A stretch of DNA of 64,000 nt from Pseudomonas sp. Irchel 3E20 (GCF_900187645.1 NZ_FYEE01000001.1:186001-250000), one strand, 5' to 3'. Counted from the first letter of the stretch, positions 38,889 to 52,349 are shown. Numbers and translations are program-made. Notes: a model not told the origin generated them from the letters alone.

Positions 38889-40235
38889 GTGTCCTTGATC
38901 GCTTCTGACCACTTCCGCATCGTTGTCGGCCTCGGCAAGAGCGGCATGTCCCTGGTTCGCTTCCTGGCGAACCGGGGCACGTCGTTTGCCGTGGCCGACA
39001 CGCGGGAAAATCCACCGGAGCTGGTCACGCTGCGCCGTGACTATCCGCACGTGGAAGTGCGTTGTGGCGAGTTGGATGTGGAATTTCTGTGCCGTGCCGA
39101 CGAGCTCTACGTGAGCCCCGGCCTGGCCCTGGCCACCCCGGCCCTGCAAGCCGCCGCGGCCCGTGGCGTGAAGTTGTCCGGTGACATCGAGCTGTTTGCG
39201 CGCAACGCCAAGGCGCCGATCGTCGCCATCAGCGGTTCCAACGCGAAAAGCACCGTGACCACCCTGGTGGGCGAGATGGCCGCAGCGGCGGGCAAGCGTG
39301 TCGCCGTGGGCGGCAACCTCGGCACGCCGGCGCTGGACCTGCTCAGCGACGACGTCGAGTTGTACGTGATGGAGTTGTCGAGTTTCCAACTCGAAACCAC
39401 CGATCAACTGGGCGCCGAAGTGGCCACCGTGCTCAACATCAGCGAAGACCACATGGACCGCTACAGCGGCCTGCCGGCGTATCACCTGGCCAAGCACCGG
39501 ATCTTCCGGGGGGCGCGGCAAGTGGTGGTCAACCGCCAGGATGCCCTGAGCCGTCCGCTGATGGGTGAGGGCCTGCCGTGCTGGACCTTCGGCTTGAGCC
39601 AGCCCGATTTCAAGGCTTTTGGCCTGCGCGAAGAAAACGGCGAGAAGTACCTGGCGTTCGAGTTCCAAAACCTGATGCCGGTACGCGAGCTGAAAATCCG
39701 CGGCTCCCACAACCAGTCCAATGCCCTCGCGGCCCTGGCGCTGGGCCATGCGGTGGGCCTGCCGTTCGACGCCATGTTGGCGACCCTGCGCACCTTCGCC
39801 GGCCTGGAGCATCGCTGCCAGTGGCTGCGCGACCTGGACGGCGTGAGCTACTACAACGACTCCAAAGCCACCAACGTCGGCGCGGCGCTGGCGGCCATCG
39901 AAGGCCTGGGCGCGGACATCAGCGGCAAACTGGTGCTGATTGCCGGGGGTGATGGCAAGGGGGCCGAATTCAAGGACCTGCACAACCCGGTGGCGGCCAA
40001 CTGCCGCGCCGTGGTGCTGATGGGCCGCGACCGCGAACTGATCGCCCAGGCCTTGGGCGATGCGGTGCCGCTGATCCGCGTCGACTCGCTGGATGAGGCA
40101 GTGGCCCAGTGCCGCACACTGGCCCAGCCGGGCGATGCGGTGCTGCTGTCGCCGGCCTGCGCCAGTTTTGACATGTTCAAGAACTACGAAGACCGTGGGC
40201 AATTGTTCGCCCGCGCCGTGGAGGGCTTGGCATGA
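38889..40235 (+). CDS. murD: UDP-MurNAc-L-Ala--D-Glu ligase MurD
   Basis: 448 residues, Mur ligase of normal length. The ATP loop reads SGSNAKSTVTTL, with alanine where E. coli MurD has glycine (GSNGKST); other family marks are NISEDHMDRY and YYNDSKATN. It adds D-glutamate to UDP-MurNAc-Ala. The start is a GTG at 38889 without a strong ribosome site (GAAACGAG). The ftsW ATG overlaps its stop (ATGA). Confidence 0.95.
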   Translation: MSLIASDHFRIVVGLGKSGMSLVRFLANRGTSFAVADTRENPPELVTLRRDYPHVEVRCGELDVEFLCRADELYVSPGLALATPALQAAAARGVKLSGDIELFARNAKAPIVAISGSNAKSTVTTLVGEMAAAAGKRVAVGGNLGTPALDLLSDDVELYVMELSSFQLETTDQLGAEVATVLNISEDHMDRYSGLPAYHLAKHRIFRGARQVVVNRQDALSRPLMGEGLPCWTFGLSQPDFKAFGLREENGEKYLAFEFQNLMPVRELKIRGSHNQSNALAALALGHAVGLPFDAMLATLRTFAGLEHRCQWLRDLDGVSYYNDSKATNVGAALAAIEGLGADISGKLVLIAGGDGKGAEFKDLHNPVAANCRAVVLMGRDRELIAQALGDAVPLIRVDSLDEAVAQCRTLAQPGDAVLLSPACASFDMFKNYEDRGQLFARAVEGLA

Positions 40236-41455
40236 TCGCGGCCCTGAGCAACATCATCAAACCGTACCCTTCGCCGTTGATTACCGGGCGCGGCATCGAC
40301 CTCGACTTCCCGATGCTCGCCGGTTGCCTGGCGCTGCTGGGCCTGGGGCTGGTGATGATTACCTCGGCGTCGTCGGAAGTGGCGGCGGTGCAGTCCGGCA
40401 ACACGCTTTATCACATGATCCGCCACCTGGTATACCTGCTGATCGGCCTGGGGGCTTGCTTGGTCACCATGATGATCCCTATCGCCACCTGGCAACGCCT
40501 GGGCTGGCTGATGCTGGTCGGTGCCTTCGGCCTGTTGGTGATGGTGCTGATACCGGGCATCGGCCGTGAAGTGAACGGTTCTATGCGCTGGATCGGCTTT
40601 AGTTTCTTCAACGTGCAGCCTTCGGAAATCGCCAAGGTCTTTGTGGTCATCTACCTCGCCGGTTACCTGGTGCGCCGCCAAAAAGAGGTGCGCGAGAGCT
40701 GGATGGGTTTCTTCAAGCCGTTCATCGTGCTGCTGCCCATGGCCGGCCTGTTGCTGATGGAACCGGACTTCGGCGCCACCGTGGTGATGATGGGCGCGGC
40801 GGCGGCCATGCTGTTCCTCGGCGGCGTCGGCTTGTTCCGCTTTGCCTTGATGGTGGCGCTGGCTGTCGGCGCGGTGTTCGTCCTGGTGCAGGCGCAGCCT
40901 TACCGGATGGCCCGCTTGATTACCTTTACCGACCCCTGGGCCGACCAGTTCGGCTCCGGCTACCAGTTGACCCAGGCGTTGATCGCCTTCGGTCGTGGCG
41001 AATGGCTGGGCGTGGGCCTGGGCAACAGTGTGCAGAAGCAGTTCTACCTGCCTGAAGCCCATACCGACTTCGTGTTTTCCGTGTTGGCCGAAGAACTGGG
41101 CGTCGTGGGCTCGTTGGTGACGCTGGCGTTGTTTACCTTCGTCTGCGTGCGGGCCATGTACATCGGTTTGTGGGCAGAGAAGGCCAAGCAGTTCTTTGCC
41201 GCCTACGTGGCCTACGGCTTGGCGTTCCTGTGGATCGGCCAGTTCCTGATTAACATCGGCGTGAACACCGGGCTGCTGCCAACCAAAGGCCTGACTTTGC
41301 CTTTCCTCAGTTACGGCGGCAGTTCGTTGGTGATCTGCTGCGCGTGCCTGGGCCTGTTGTTGCGCATCGAGTGGGAGAGCCGTACCCACCTGGGCAGCGA
41401 GGAGATGGAGTTCAAAGAGAGCGACTTCGCCGAGGAGCCGACCCATGGGCGCTAA
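40232..41455 (+). CDS. ftsW: Septal glycosyltransferase FtsW (SEDS)
   Basis: 407 residues with ten membrane helices. SEDS signatures: VNGSMRWIGF, FFNVQPSEIAK, the catalytic-loop aspartate in EAHTDFVFSVLAEELG and LPFLSYGGSSL. It polymerises lipid II at the septum together with FtsI. murG begins inside its last 11 bases. Confidence 0.96.
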   Translation: MIAALSNIIKPYPSPLITGRGIDLDFPMLAGCLALLGLGLVMITSASSEVAAVQSGNTLYHMIRHLVYLLIGLGACLVTMMIPIATWQRLGWLMLVGAFGLLVMVLIPGIGREVNGSMRWIGFSFFNVQPSEIAKVFVVIYLAGYLVRRQKEVRESWMGFFKPFIVLLPMAGLLLMEPDFGATVVMMGAAAAMLFLGGVGLFRFALMVALAVGAVFVLVQAQPYRMARLITFTDPWADQFGSGYQLTQALIAFGRGEWLGVGLGNSVQKQFYLPEAHTDFVFSVLAEELGVVGSLVTLALFTFVCVRAMYIGLWAEKAKQFFAAYVAYGLAFLWIGQFLINIGVNTGLLPTKGLTLPFLSYGGSSLVICCACLGLLLRIEWESRTHLGSEEMEFKESDFAEEPTHGR

Positions 41456-42507
41456 CGTGCTGATTATGGCCGGCGGCACCGGCGGCCACGTGTTCCCGGC
41501 CCTGGCCTGTGCCCGTGAATTCCAGGCGCGTGGCTACACCGTGCACTGGCTCGGCACCCCGCGCGGGATCGAGAATGAATTGGTGCCCGGCGCCGGCCTG
41601 CAGTTGCATCTGATCGACGCCAGTGGCCTGCGGGGTAAGGGCAAGTTGTCGTTGCTCAAGGCGCCGTTCATGTTGCTCAAGTCGATCTGGCAGGCGCGTA
41701 AGGTGATCCGCCAGTTGCGTCCGGTGTGCGTGGTCGGTTTTGGTGGCTATGTCACCGGCCCCGGCGGCGTTGCGGCCAAGTTGGCCGGCGTGCCGGTGAT
41801 CGTCCACGAGCAGAACGCCGTGGCCGGCACCGCCAACCGCTTGCTGGTGCCCTTGGCGGCGCGGGTCTGCGAAGCCTTCCCGGATACCTTCGCCGCCTCG
41901 GCCTCGCGCCGTACCACTGGCAACCCGGTGCGCGGCGAACTGTTCCTCAATACCCCGCGCCCGGCCCTGGCCGAGCGCCGCGCGCGCTTGCTGATCCTGG
42001 GCGGAAGCCTGGGCGCCGAACCGCTGAACAAACTGCTGCCCGAAGCCCTGGCCCTGGTCGCCGCGCAGCTGCGCCCCGAGGTGTTCCACCAGGCAGGCAA
42101 GCATCACGATGAAGTCACCGCCCAGCGCTATCGCGCCGCGGGTGTCGATGCCCAGGTGCAACCCTTCATCAAAGACATGGCCCAAGCCTATGGCTGGGCC
42201 GACCTGGTGGTCTGCCGCGCAGGCGCGCTGACCGTCAGTGAACTGGCCGCTGCCGGGCTGCCCTCGATGCTGGTGCCGTTGCCCCATGCCATCGACGATC
42301 ACCAGACCCGCAACGCCGACTATTTGGCCCGTGAAGGCGCTGCCTTCCTGATGCCGCAGAGAACGACTGGTGCAGCGGACCTTGCCGCTCGCCTGACAGA
42401 GGTTTTGATGCAACCAGAACGACTCGACACCATGGCCCAGGCTGCTCGCCGCCTGGCCAAACCCGATGCCACCCGTAACGTGGTCGATACCTGCCTGGAG
42501 GTGGTTC

Positions 42508-42515
<8 letters not shown>
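41445..42515 (+). CDS. murG: UDP-GlcNAc transferase MurG
   Basis: 356 residues, GT-B fold. Glycine loops [14 protein letters not shown] and [13 protein letters not shown], then [14 protein letters not shown], and the donor site [19 protein letters not shown]. It converts lipid I to lipid II on the cytoplasmic side. It overlaps ftsW by 11 bases and murC by 8. Confidence 0.97.
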
Positions 42516-44918
<2,403 letters not shown>

Positions 44919-44922
44919 ACCC

Positions 44923-45789
44923 ATGCAAGGCGCATCCCTACGTCATCAGCAACCCGCACCCGGCCGCAAGCCGGTGCCGCGTGGTGCCAGCCGTATGGTG
45001 GCAAAAGAGCCGATGTCGGTGCGCCTGCCCAAAGCCAATTTCGGCTTCCTCAAGGCCTTGTTCTGGCCAGTGCTGCTGGTGGCGCTGGGTTTTGGTACCT
45101 ATGAAGGCGCGCAGCGCCTGATGCCTTACGCCGACCGGCCGATCACCAAGATTAATGTGCAGGGCGACTTGAGCTACATCAGCCAGCAAGCGGTGCAGCA
45201 GCGGATCGCCCCCTATGTGGCGGCGAGCTTCTTCACCATCGACCTGGCCAGCATGCGCGCCGAACTTGAGACCATGCCGTGGATTGCCCACGCCGAAGTG
45301 CGCCGCGTGTGGCCGGACCAGGTGGTGATCCGCCTCGAAGAGCAACTGCCCGTGGCCCGTTGGGGCGACGAGGCACTGCTCAACAACCAGGGCGAGGCAT
45401 TCACGCCGCGTGAGCTGGCCAATTACGAGCACCTGCCGCAGTTGTTCGGCCCGCAGCGCGCCCAGCAGCAGGTGATGCAGCAGTATCAGGTGCTCAGCCA
45501 GATGCTGCGCCCGATGGGGTTTTCCATTGCCCGTCTGGAGTTGCGTGAGCGCGGTAGCTGGTTTTTGACCACCGGTGCCGGTAGCGCGGGCCCGGGGATC
45601 GAGCTGTTGCTGGGCCGCGGGGCTTTGGTGGAAAAGATGCGCCGCTTTATCGCCATCTACGACAAGACGCTCAAAGAACAGATTACGAACATTGCGCGCA
45701 TCGATTTGCGCTACGCCAACGGCCTCGCCGTCGGCTGGCGCGAACCTGCGACGCCCGAGGCGGCCCAACCCGCCGTCGCGAAGAATTGA
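44923..45789 (+). CDS. ftsQ: Cell division protein FtsQ
   Basis: 288 residues: basic, proline-rich cytoplasmic tail (residues 1-45), one membrane helix ([18 protein letters not shown], about 45-62), a POTRA domain ([20 protein letters not shown]) and the FtsQ/DivIB beta domain. It anchors FtsL-FtsB in the periplasm. The ATG at 44923 is chosen because upstream in-frame sequence is ddlB in another frame. Confidence 0.94.
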   Translation: MQGASLRHQQPAPGRKPVPRGASRMVAKEPMSVRLPKANFGFLKALFWPVLLVALGFGTYEGAQRLMPYADRPITKINVQGDLSYISQQAVQQRIAPYVAASFFTIDLASMRAELETMPWIAHAEVRRVWPDQVVIRLEEQLPVARWGDEALLNNQGEAFTPRELANYEHLPQLFGPQRAQQQVMQQYQVLSQMLRPMGFSIARLELRERGSWFLTTGAGSAGPGIELLLGRGALVEKMRRFIAIYDKTLKEQITNIARIDLRYANGLAVGWREPATPEAAQPAVAKN

Positions 45790-45803
45790 GAAGAGGCAGG
45801 ACC

Positions 45804-47063
45804 ATGGCAAACGTGCAAAGCGGCAAAATGATCGTCGGTCTGGATATCGGCACCTCCAAGGTGGTGGCGCTGGTGGGCGAGGTCGCGGGCGACGGCACGC
45901 TGGAAATCGTCGGCATCGGCACCCATCCTTCCCGCGGCCTGAAGAAGGGCGTGGTGGTGAACATCGAGTCCACCGTGCAGTCGATCCAGCGCGCCATCGA
46001 AGAAGCGCAGTTGATGGCGGGCTGCCGCATCCACTCGGCGTTCGTCGGTGTTGCGGGCAATCACATCCGCAGCCTGAACTCCCACGGCATCGTGGCGATC
46101 CGCGACCGCGAAGTCAGCTCCGCGGACTTGGAGCGGGTACTGGATGCGGCGCAAGCGGTGGCCATCCCCGCCGACCAGCGCGTGCTGCACACGCTGCCCC
46201 AGGACTACGTGATCGACAACCAGGAAGGCGTGCGCGAGCCGCTGGGCATGTCTGGCGTGCGCCTGGAAGCCAAGGTCCACGTAGTCACCTGCGCGGTGAA
46301 CGCGGCACAGAACATCGAAAAATGCGTGCGCCGTTGTGGCCTGGAAATCGACGACATCATCCTTGAGCAACTGGCCTCGGCCTACTCGGTGTTGACCGAC
46401 GACGAGAAAGAGCTGGGCGTGTGCCTGGTGGACATCGGCGGCGGCACCACCGACATCGCAATCTTCACCGAGGGCGCGATCCGCCACACGGCGGTGATCC
46501 CGATTGCGGGTGACCAGGTGACTAACGACATCGCCATGGCCCTGCGCACCCCGACCCAGTACGCCGAAGAAATCAAGATCCGCTACGCCTGCGCCCTGGC
46601 CAAACTGGCCGGCGCCGGCGAAACCATCAAGGTGCCGAGCGTGGGCGACCGTCCACCGCGCGAACTGTCGCGCCAGGCCCTGGCCGAGGTGGTCGAGCCG
46701 CGTTACGACGAACTGTTCACCCTGATCCAGGCCGAACTGCGTCGCAGCGGCTACGAAGACCTGATCCCGGCCGGCATCGTACTCACCGGCGGTACTTCGA
46801 AAATGGAAGGCGCGGTGGAGCTGGCCGAAGAGATTTTCCACATGCCGGTGCGCCTGGGCGTGCCCCATGGTGTCAAAGGCCTGGATGACGTGGTGCGCAA
46901 CCCGATTTATTCCACAGGCGTTGGCCTGTTGATGTATGGCCTGCAGAAGCAGTCCGACGGGGTGTCGTTCTCCGGCATCGGCAGCAGCCGCGACAACAAC
47001 AGCGATGAGGCCAAGGCGCCGTTGCTGGAGCGGTTGCAGGCGTGGGTCAAAGGGAATTTTTAA
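45804..47063 (+). CDS. ftsA: Cell division protein FtsA
   Basis: 419 residues, actin-like ATPase: GLDIGTSKVVALVGEV, 1C domain with SAFVGVAGNHIRSLNSHG, DIGGGTTDIAIF, VLTGGTSKMEGAVELAEEIF, and a C-terminal amphipathic helix ending LLERLQAWVKGNF that binds the membrane. It tethers FtsZ and recruits later division proteins. AGGCAGG precedes the ATG. Confidence 0.96.
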   Translation: MANVQSGKMIVGLDIGTSKVVALVGEVAGDGTLEIVGIGTHPSRGLKKGVVVNIESTVQSIQRAIEEAQLMAGCRIHSAFVGVAGNHIRSLNSHGIVAIRDREVSSADLERVLDAAQAVAIPADQRVLHTLPQDYVIDNQEGVREPLGMSGVRLEAKVHVVTCAVNAAQNIEKCVRRCGLEIDDIILEQLASAYSVLTDDEKELGVCLVDIGGGTTDIAIFTEGAIRHTAVIPIAGDQVTNDIAMALRTPTQYAEEIKIRYACALAKLAGAGETIKVPSVGDRPPRELSRQALAEVVEPRYDELFTLIQAELRRSGYEDLIPAGIVLTGGTSKMEGAVELAEEIFHMPVRLGVPHGVKGLDDVVRNPIYSTGVGLLMYGLQKQSDGVSFSGIGSSRDNNSDEAKAPLLERLQAWVKGNF

Positions 47064-47107
47064 GCTTCAAGTGGCACGCTACACGCGGCAAAAAGCAGCA
47101 TGCAGGA

Positions 47108-47165
47108 CGTAGTAAGCAGTAGGCGCAGTAGGCGAAAAAACTAGAGAAATGAAAGGAGAGGGAAA
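47108..47165 (+). promoter_or_regulatory. ftsZ leader: 9-bp triple repeat and strong ribosome site
   Basis: Three near-identical 9-mers follow each other (AGTAAGC.., AGTAGGCGC, AGTAGGCGA; about 47111-47135). Immediately before the ATG is an unusually strong ribosome site AAGGAGAGG, fitting high FtsZ synthesis. The first part of the ftsA-ftsZ gap (47064-47105) resembles the GCTTCAAG-type degenerate intergenic sequence of P. fluorescens. Confidence 0.4.
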
Positions 47166-48353
47166 ATGTTCGAACTCGTAGACAACATCCCGCAAAGCCC
47201 GGTCATCAAGGTTATCGGTGTTGGCGGAGGCGGCGGCAACGCTGTCAATCACATGGTCAAGAGCAACATTGAAGGCGTTGAGTTCATCTGCGCCAACACT
47301 GATGCCCAGGCGCTGAAAAGCATCGGCGCGCGGACCATCCTGCAACTGGGCACTGGCGTGACCAAAGGCCTGGGTGCCGGCGCCAATCCTGAAGTCGGCC
47401 GTCAGGCCGCTCTGGAAGACCGCGAGCGTATCGCCGAGGTCCTGCAGGGCACCAACATGGTGTTCATCACCACCGGCATGGGCGGCGGTACCGGTACCGG
47501 TGCGGCGCCGATCATCGCCGAAGTGGCCAAGGAAATGGGCATCCTCACCGTTGCGGTGGTGACCCGTCCGTTCCCGTTCGAAGGCCGCAAACGCATGCAG
47601 ATCGCCGATGAAGGCATTCGCCTGCTGTCGGAGAGCGTCGATTCGTTGATTACCATCCCTAACGAAAAGCTGCTCACCATCCTGGGCAAGGACGCCAGCC
47701 TGCTGTCGGCGTTCGCCAAGGCTGACGACGTGCTGGCCGGTGCCGTTCGCGGTATCTCCGACATCATCAAGCGCCCGGGCATGATTAACGTCGACTTTGC
47801 CGACGTGCGTACCGTGATGAGCGAAATGGGCATGGCAATGATGGGCACTGGCTGCGCCAGCGGTCCGAACCGTGCGCGTGAAGCCACTGAAGCAGCCATC
47901 CGCAACCCGTTGCTTGAAGACGTGAACCTGGAAGGCGCGCGCGGCATCCTGGTGAACATCACCGCCGGTCCTGACCTGTCCCTGGGTGAGTACTCCGACG
48001 TGGGTAGCATCATCGAGGCGTTCGCTTCCGAGCACGCGATGGTCAAGGTCGGTACCGTGATCGATCCGGACATGCGCGATGAGCTGCATGTCACCGTGGT
48101 CGCCACCGGTCTGGGCGCGAAAATCGAGAAGCCTGTGAAGGTCATCGACAACACCGTCCACACCTCCATGGCTGCCCAGGCACCTGTTGCCTCGCGTCAG
48201 GAACTGCCGTCGGTGAACTACCGCGACCTGGACCGCCCAACCGTGATGCGCAACCAGGCCCAGGCCAGTGCTGCGACCGCGGCCAAGCTCAATCCGCAGG
48301 ATGATCTGGATTACCTGGACATCCCGGCGTTTCTGCGTCGTCAGGCCGATTGA
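47166..48353 (+). CDS. ftsZ: Cell division GTPase FtsZ
   Basis: 395 residues. Tubulin signature GGGTGTGAAP, N-terminal VIGVGGGGGNAVNHMV, GTP-contact NTDAQAL, T7-loop NVDFADV, and the conserved C-terminal peptide DYLDIPAFLRRQ that binds FtsA and ZipA. It polymerises into the Z ring at mid-cell. Separated from ftsA by 102 bases, unlike the overlaps upstream, which allows separate control. Confidence 0.98.
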   Translation: MFELVDNIPQSPVIKVIGVGGGGGNAVNHMVKSNIEGVEFICANTDAQALKSIGARTILQLGTGVTKGLGAGANPEVGRQAALEDRERIAEVLQGTNMVFITTGMGGGTGTGAAPIIAEVAKEMGILTVAVVTRPFPFEGRKRMQIADEGIRLLSESVDSLITIPNEKLLTILGKDASLLSAFAKADDVLAGAVRGISDIIKRPGMINVDFADVRTVMSEMGMAMMGTGCASGPNRAREATEAAIRNPLLEDVNLEGARGILVNITAGPDLSLGEYSDVGSIIEAFASEHAMVKVGTVIDPDMRDELHVTVVATGLGAKIEKPVKVIDNTVHTSMAAQAPVASRQELPSVNYRDLDRPTVMRNQAQASAATAAKLNPQDDLDYLDIPAFLRRQAD

Positions 48354-48380
48354 TGGAATGTATCAGGGGGATGAAGGTGA

Positions 48381-48425
48381 TTGGTGTTCAGCAAAGGCCG
48401 GGTCTGCTATTATCGCCAGCCTTTG
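48381..48425 (+). promoter_or_regulatory. Candidate lpxC promoter within an inverted repeat
   Basis: A -10-like TATTAT (48408-48413) lies between CAAAGGC (48392-48398) and its complement GCCTTTG (48419-48425). A good -35 at 17 bp is not visible. The structure could be an operator or an attenuating hairpin after ftsZ. Confidence 0.4.
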
Positions 48426-48429
48426 TTGA

Positions 48430-49377
<948 letters not shown>

Positions 49378-49402
49378 GCAATACTCTCTTTCTTTAGTTT
49401 TT

Positions 49403-49430
49403 AAAGGCTGCCTTCGGGTGGCCTTTTTTT
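49403..49430 (+). terminator. Intrinsic terminator after lpxC
   Basis: Stem AAAGGCTGCC / GGTGGCCTTT with a TTCG tetraloop (two G-T pairs), then a T-run. It ends the dcw cluster. Confidence 0.85.
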
Positions 49431-49449
49431 ATGCTCGTGTCATTGGGTT

Positions 49450-50949
49450 TCAACCGGCCACTTCCACCCGGTTGCGGCCGCTGTACTTGGCCCGGTACAG
49501 GGCCTTGTCGGCGCGGTAGAACAGGGTGTCGAGGCTGTGCTCGGCCTGGCCGTGCCAGGTGGCGACGCCGACGCTCACGGTGATCGAAGTGTCTTCGCCC
49601 GCCATGGGCGCCAGCTGTGCCACTTCGGCGCGCACGTTTTCGGCCAGGCGTTGGGCACCGATGGCGTCGGTTTCCGGCAGCACCACGGCGAACTCCTCGC
49701 CGCCGTAACGCGCCGCCAGGTCGCCGGGGCGGCGGATATTGGCCTTGACCACCGCTGCCACCCGGGCCAGCGCCTCGTCGCCCAACTGATGGCCGTGTTG
49801 GTCGTTGAGGCGCTTGAAGTGGTCGATGTCCACCATCAGCAGCGACAGCTCACGGCCCGAGCGCTGGGCCCGGGCCCATTCGCGCTCCAGCGCCTGGTCC
49901 AGGGTGCGGCGGTTGGCCAGCCCGGTCAGGCTGTCGGTGGCGGCGAGGTGGGCCAGCTCCTGCTCGGCGCTGTGGCGCCGGCGCAGTTCATGGCACAGCA
50001 ACAGAGTCAGCCACAGCAGGCCCAGGCACAACACCCCGGTGGCGAGGGTGACCACCCATGCCGTGCGCCACCACGCGGCAAACACTTCGTCGGTGGACAA
50101 GGCCACGACCACCAGCAGCGGCAGGTTGCCGACCTGGGAAAAGGTGTACAGCCGCTCGCGCCCGTCGATGCTGGAAATGCCGCTGAAACTGCCATTGCCT
50201 TCATGCAGGATGCGCACGAAGTTGGGCCGGGCACTGAAGTCGATGCCAATCTGTTCTTCCCCGGCATTCGGCGGCTCCTGGGCCAGCAGCAGGCCGCTGG
50301 TGCTCAGCAGGTTGATGGAACTGTCGCGTTCGATGCTCAGGCTGCGGAACAACTGATTGAAGTAGTTCAGGCGCATCGCCGCTTCCGCCACCCCCATGAA
50401 CTCGCCCTGCTCGGAGCTGATGCGGCGGCTGAAGCTGATGCGCCAGTCGTGGGGCGGCAAGGCGCTCTTGAACGGGCGGCTGATGAACATGCCCAGGTTG
50501 GGGTTGTCTTGATGGGCGCTGAAAAAGTCGCGCTGGGCGTAGGTGGTGCTGCGCGGGATCACCGAGGCCGAGTCGGCCACCACCTTGCCCTGGCGATCGA
50601 GGAGCATGATCGCGCCCTTGTACGGCGCCGCCGTGGCACGGTCGAATTGCACCAGGTGGCGGACCTGCGGCGAAACCTGTTGCAGGTCGGTGCGCAGGGA
50701 CGCAGCGATCAGGCCTTTGAGGGACAGGTCATACAGCTCCACATTGCGCAGCACATCGGCGTCGATCAGTTGCACGATATTGGCCGCCGCGCGGGTCGCC
50801 GCCACCTCGGCGCTGCCGTGTTCGCGGATCAGCAGGAACGTGACGATGCCGACGATGGCGATCACCGTCAGTGAACTGCCGAGCACCAGAAACCATTCCG
50901 AGCGGCTGCGGGGGATCAGGGGCGAAAGTGGGCGAGCAGGCATGTTCAA
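49450..50949 (-). CDS. Membrane diguanylate cyclase (dCache + GGDEF)
   Basis: 499 residues. Membrane helix at 20-41, a large periplasmic dCache-type sensor (about 45-290), second helix (about 295-317), then a GGDEF domain. The active-site loop is GGEEF (416-420) and the product-inhibition site RPGD (407-410) is present five residues before it, so an active, feedback-inhibited cyclase making c-di-GMP is expected. No EAL domain. It is convergent with lpxC. The signal sensed is unknown. Confidence 0.92.
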   Translation of the reverse strand: MNMPARPLSPLIPRSRSEWFLVLGSSLTVIAIVGIVTFLLIREHGSAEVAATRAAANIVQLIDADVLRNVELYDLSLKGLIAASLRTDLQQVSPQVRHLVQFDRATAAPYKGAIMLLDRQGKVVADSASVIPRSTTYAQRDFFSAHQDNPNLGMFISRPFKSALPPHDWRISFSRRISSEQGEFMGVAEAAMRLNYFNQLFRSLSIERDSSINLLSTSGLLLAQEPPNAGEEQIGIDFSARPNFVRILHEGNGSFSGISSIDGRERLYTFSQVGNLPLLVVVALSTDEVFAAWWRTAWVVTLATGVLCLGLLWLTLLLCHELRRRHSAEQELAHLAATDSLTGLANRRTLDQALEREWARAQRSGRELSLLMVDIDHFKRLNDQHGHQLGDEALARVAAVVKANIRRPGDLAARYGGEEFAVVLPETDAIGAQRLAENVRAEVAQLAPMAGEDTSITVSVGVATWHGQAEHSLDTLFYRADKALYRAKYSGRNRVEVAG

Positions 50950-50988
50950 TCCCTGATGACAGTGCGCCCTGTATAAAGGCCGGGCATG

Positions 50989-51017
50989 AAAAAGGCCAGC
51001 GAAACGTGCTGGCCTTT
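50989..51017 (-). terminator. Intrinsic terminator after the OprD-family gene
   Basis: Stem AAAGGCCAGC / GCTGGCCTTT with a 7-base loop; on the minus strand a T-run follows. Confidence 0.88.
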
Positions 51018-51029
51018 CAGTGGCGCGGA

Positions 51030-52349
51030 TTACATCAGATCAAGGGGGTAATCGACAATCACCCGGTACTCGTGCGTGTCTTGGTCCAGCGAGCCGTAGC
51101 CGTTGCCGCCCCGGTGGGTGGCCCACTGCAGGTGCACGGCCAGGTCCTTGGCGGTGCCGCCCTGGACCACGTACTGCACGTCGAAGTCGCGCTCCCAGTG
51201 CTTGGCGTGGCGGCCGTCAGCGTTGTACCAAGTGGCGCCGTAGCCGGCGCTTTGCGGGTCGACTTTGCTCAGGTCCAGCTCGCCGCGTGAGTAGCTCACG
51301 GCCCCCGTCAGGCCCGGTGCGCCTACGCCGACAAAGTCATAGGCGTACTTGAGTTTCCACGAGCGCTCGTTGGGGCCGTTGAAGTCTGAATACTGCTGCG
51401 AGTTATCGAGGAACACGCTGTCGCCCTGGTTGATGTAGTCGAACGGCGTGTTGCCGTTGACCCGCTGATACGCCGCCGTGACGCTGTGGCCGGCCACCCC
51501 CAGCACCAAGTGCAGGCTGTAGGTGTTGTTGTCGATGGCGCCCAGCAGTGCCTCGCCGGTGTCCTGGGTGTGGTAGTAGTGCAGGCCCGGGTTGAGGCTG
51601 ACGGCGTCGCTCAACTGCCAGGTGTAATCCAAGTCGTAGTAGTACTGGTTCCAGATGTCCTTGAGTTCGGCGGCGTAGAGGCTGCTGGTCAGGTTAGGCA
51701 CCGCGCTCCAGGCCACGCCGGCCCAATTCAGGTGCTGGCTGTCGCGGTGGTCGGGCAGGGTGCCGTAGGACGTGCCAATGCGGCCGTGGCCGCTCTGGTT
51801 GTAGAGCTTGGTGAAACTGGCCTGGCCGCCTTCGATCAGCACGCCGTCGAGGTGGGTGTTGCGCAGGCTGAAACCGCGAAAGGTCTGGGGCAGCATGCGG
51901 GTCTCGCCGCCTGCGATGACCGGGTTGCTGAGCAGCAGGTCGCCGGCCTTGAGCTCGGTGTCCAGGGCCCGCACTTTCAGGGCGCCGCCGGCGGTAGAGA
52001 ACGCGCCCGGGGCTTTGCCGTTGCCACTGCCGCTGGGCAGGATGCTGGAGCCGTCGGTGCCACCACCGCCGTCGAGCTTGAGGCCGAGCATGGCGTGGGC
52101 GTCCAGGCCGAACCCGACGCGGCCCTGGGTGAAGCCGGATTCAAACACCCCCAGCAGGCCCTGGCCCCATTCGATATTGTCGTCGGCGCCCTGCAGGCGA
52201 TTGCGGTGCATGTAGTAGTTACGCGCATTGAGCGTGAGGCTTGCGCCGTCGGCGAAGCCATCGCCCGTTGTGTCGTCAGCCTGGGCCGAGGTGCCCAGTG
52301 CGGTGGCCAGGGCCAGCCACAGGGGGCTGAGTTTGAGAGTGAGGCTCAC
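51030..52349 (-). CDS. OprD-family outer-membrane porin
   Basis: About 439 residues. Signal peptide ([24 protein letters not shown]), then the OprD start [16 protein letters not shown], loop region with glycine/serine-rich insert (about residues 95-115), [14 protein letters not shown] and a 16-18-strand barrel ending [14 protein letters not shown]. OprD proteins take up specific small carboxylates or amino acids. Start: GTG at 52349, with AAGGAG 11 bases before, because the upstream in-frame extension has no signal-peptide character. Substrate is not readable. Usually a trimeric or monomeric channel. Confidence 0.9.
   Translation of the reverse strand: MSLTLKLSPLWLALATALGTSAQADDTTGDGFADGASLTLNARNYYMHRNRLQGADDNIEWGQGLLGVFESGFTQGRVGFGLDAHAMLGLKLDGGGGTDGSSILPSGSGNGKAPGAFSTAGGALKVRALDTELKAGDLLLSNPVIAGGETRMLPQTFRGFSLRNTHLDGVLIEGGQASFTKLYNQSGHGRIGTSYGTLPDHRDSQHLNWAGVAWSAVPNLTSSLYAAELKDIWNQYYYDLDYTWQLSDAVSLNPGLHYYHTQDTGEALLGAIDNNTYSLHLVLGVAGHSVTAAYQRVNGNTPFDYINQGDSVFLDNSQQYSDFNGPNERSWKLKYAYDFVGVGAPGLTGAVSYSRGELDLSKVDPQSAGYGATWYNADGRHAKHWERDFDVQYVVQGGTAKDLAVHLQWATHRGGNGYGSLDQDTHEYRVIVDYPLDLM

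Noticed and set aside
37812..40202. 796-codon minus-strand open frame across mraY-murD
   Set aside because: Antisense to two essential genes; His/Gln/Arg-rich composition is typical of GC-rich shadow frames.
47108..47135. Possible mini-CRISPR
   Set aside because: Three 9-bp tandem units with no spacers and no cas genes.
49378..49402. Small gene between lpxC and the cyclase
   Set aside because: Only terminator sequence and no start with ribosome site.
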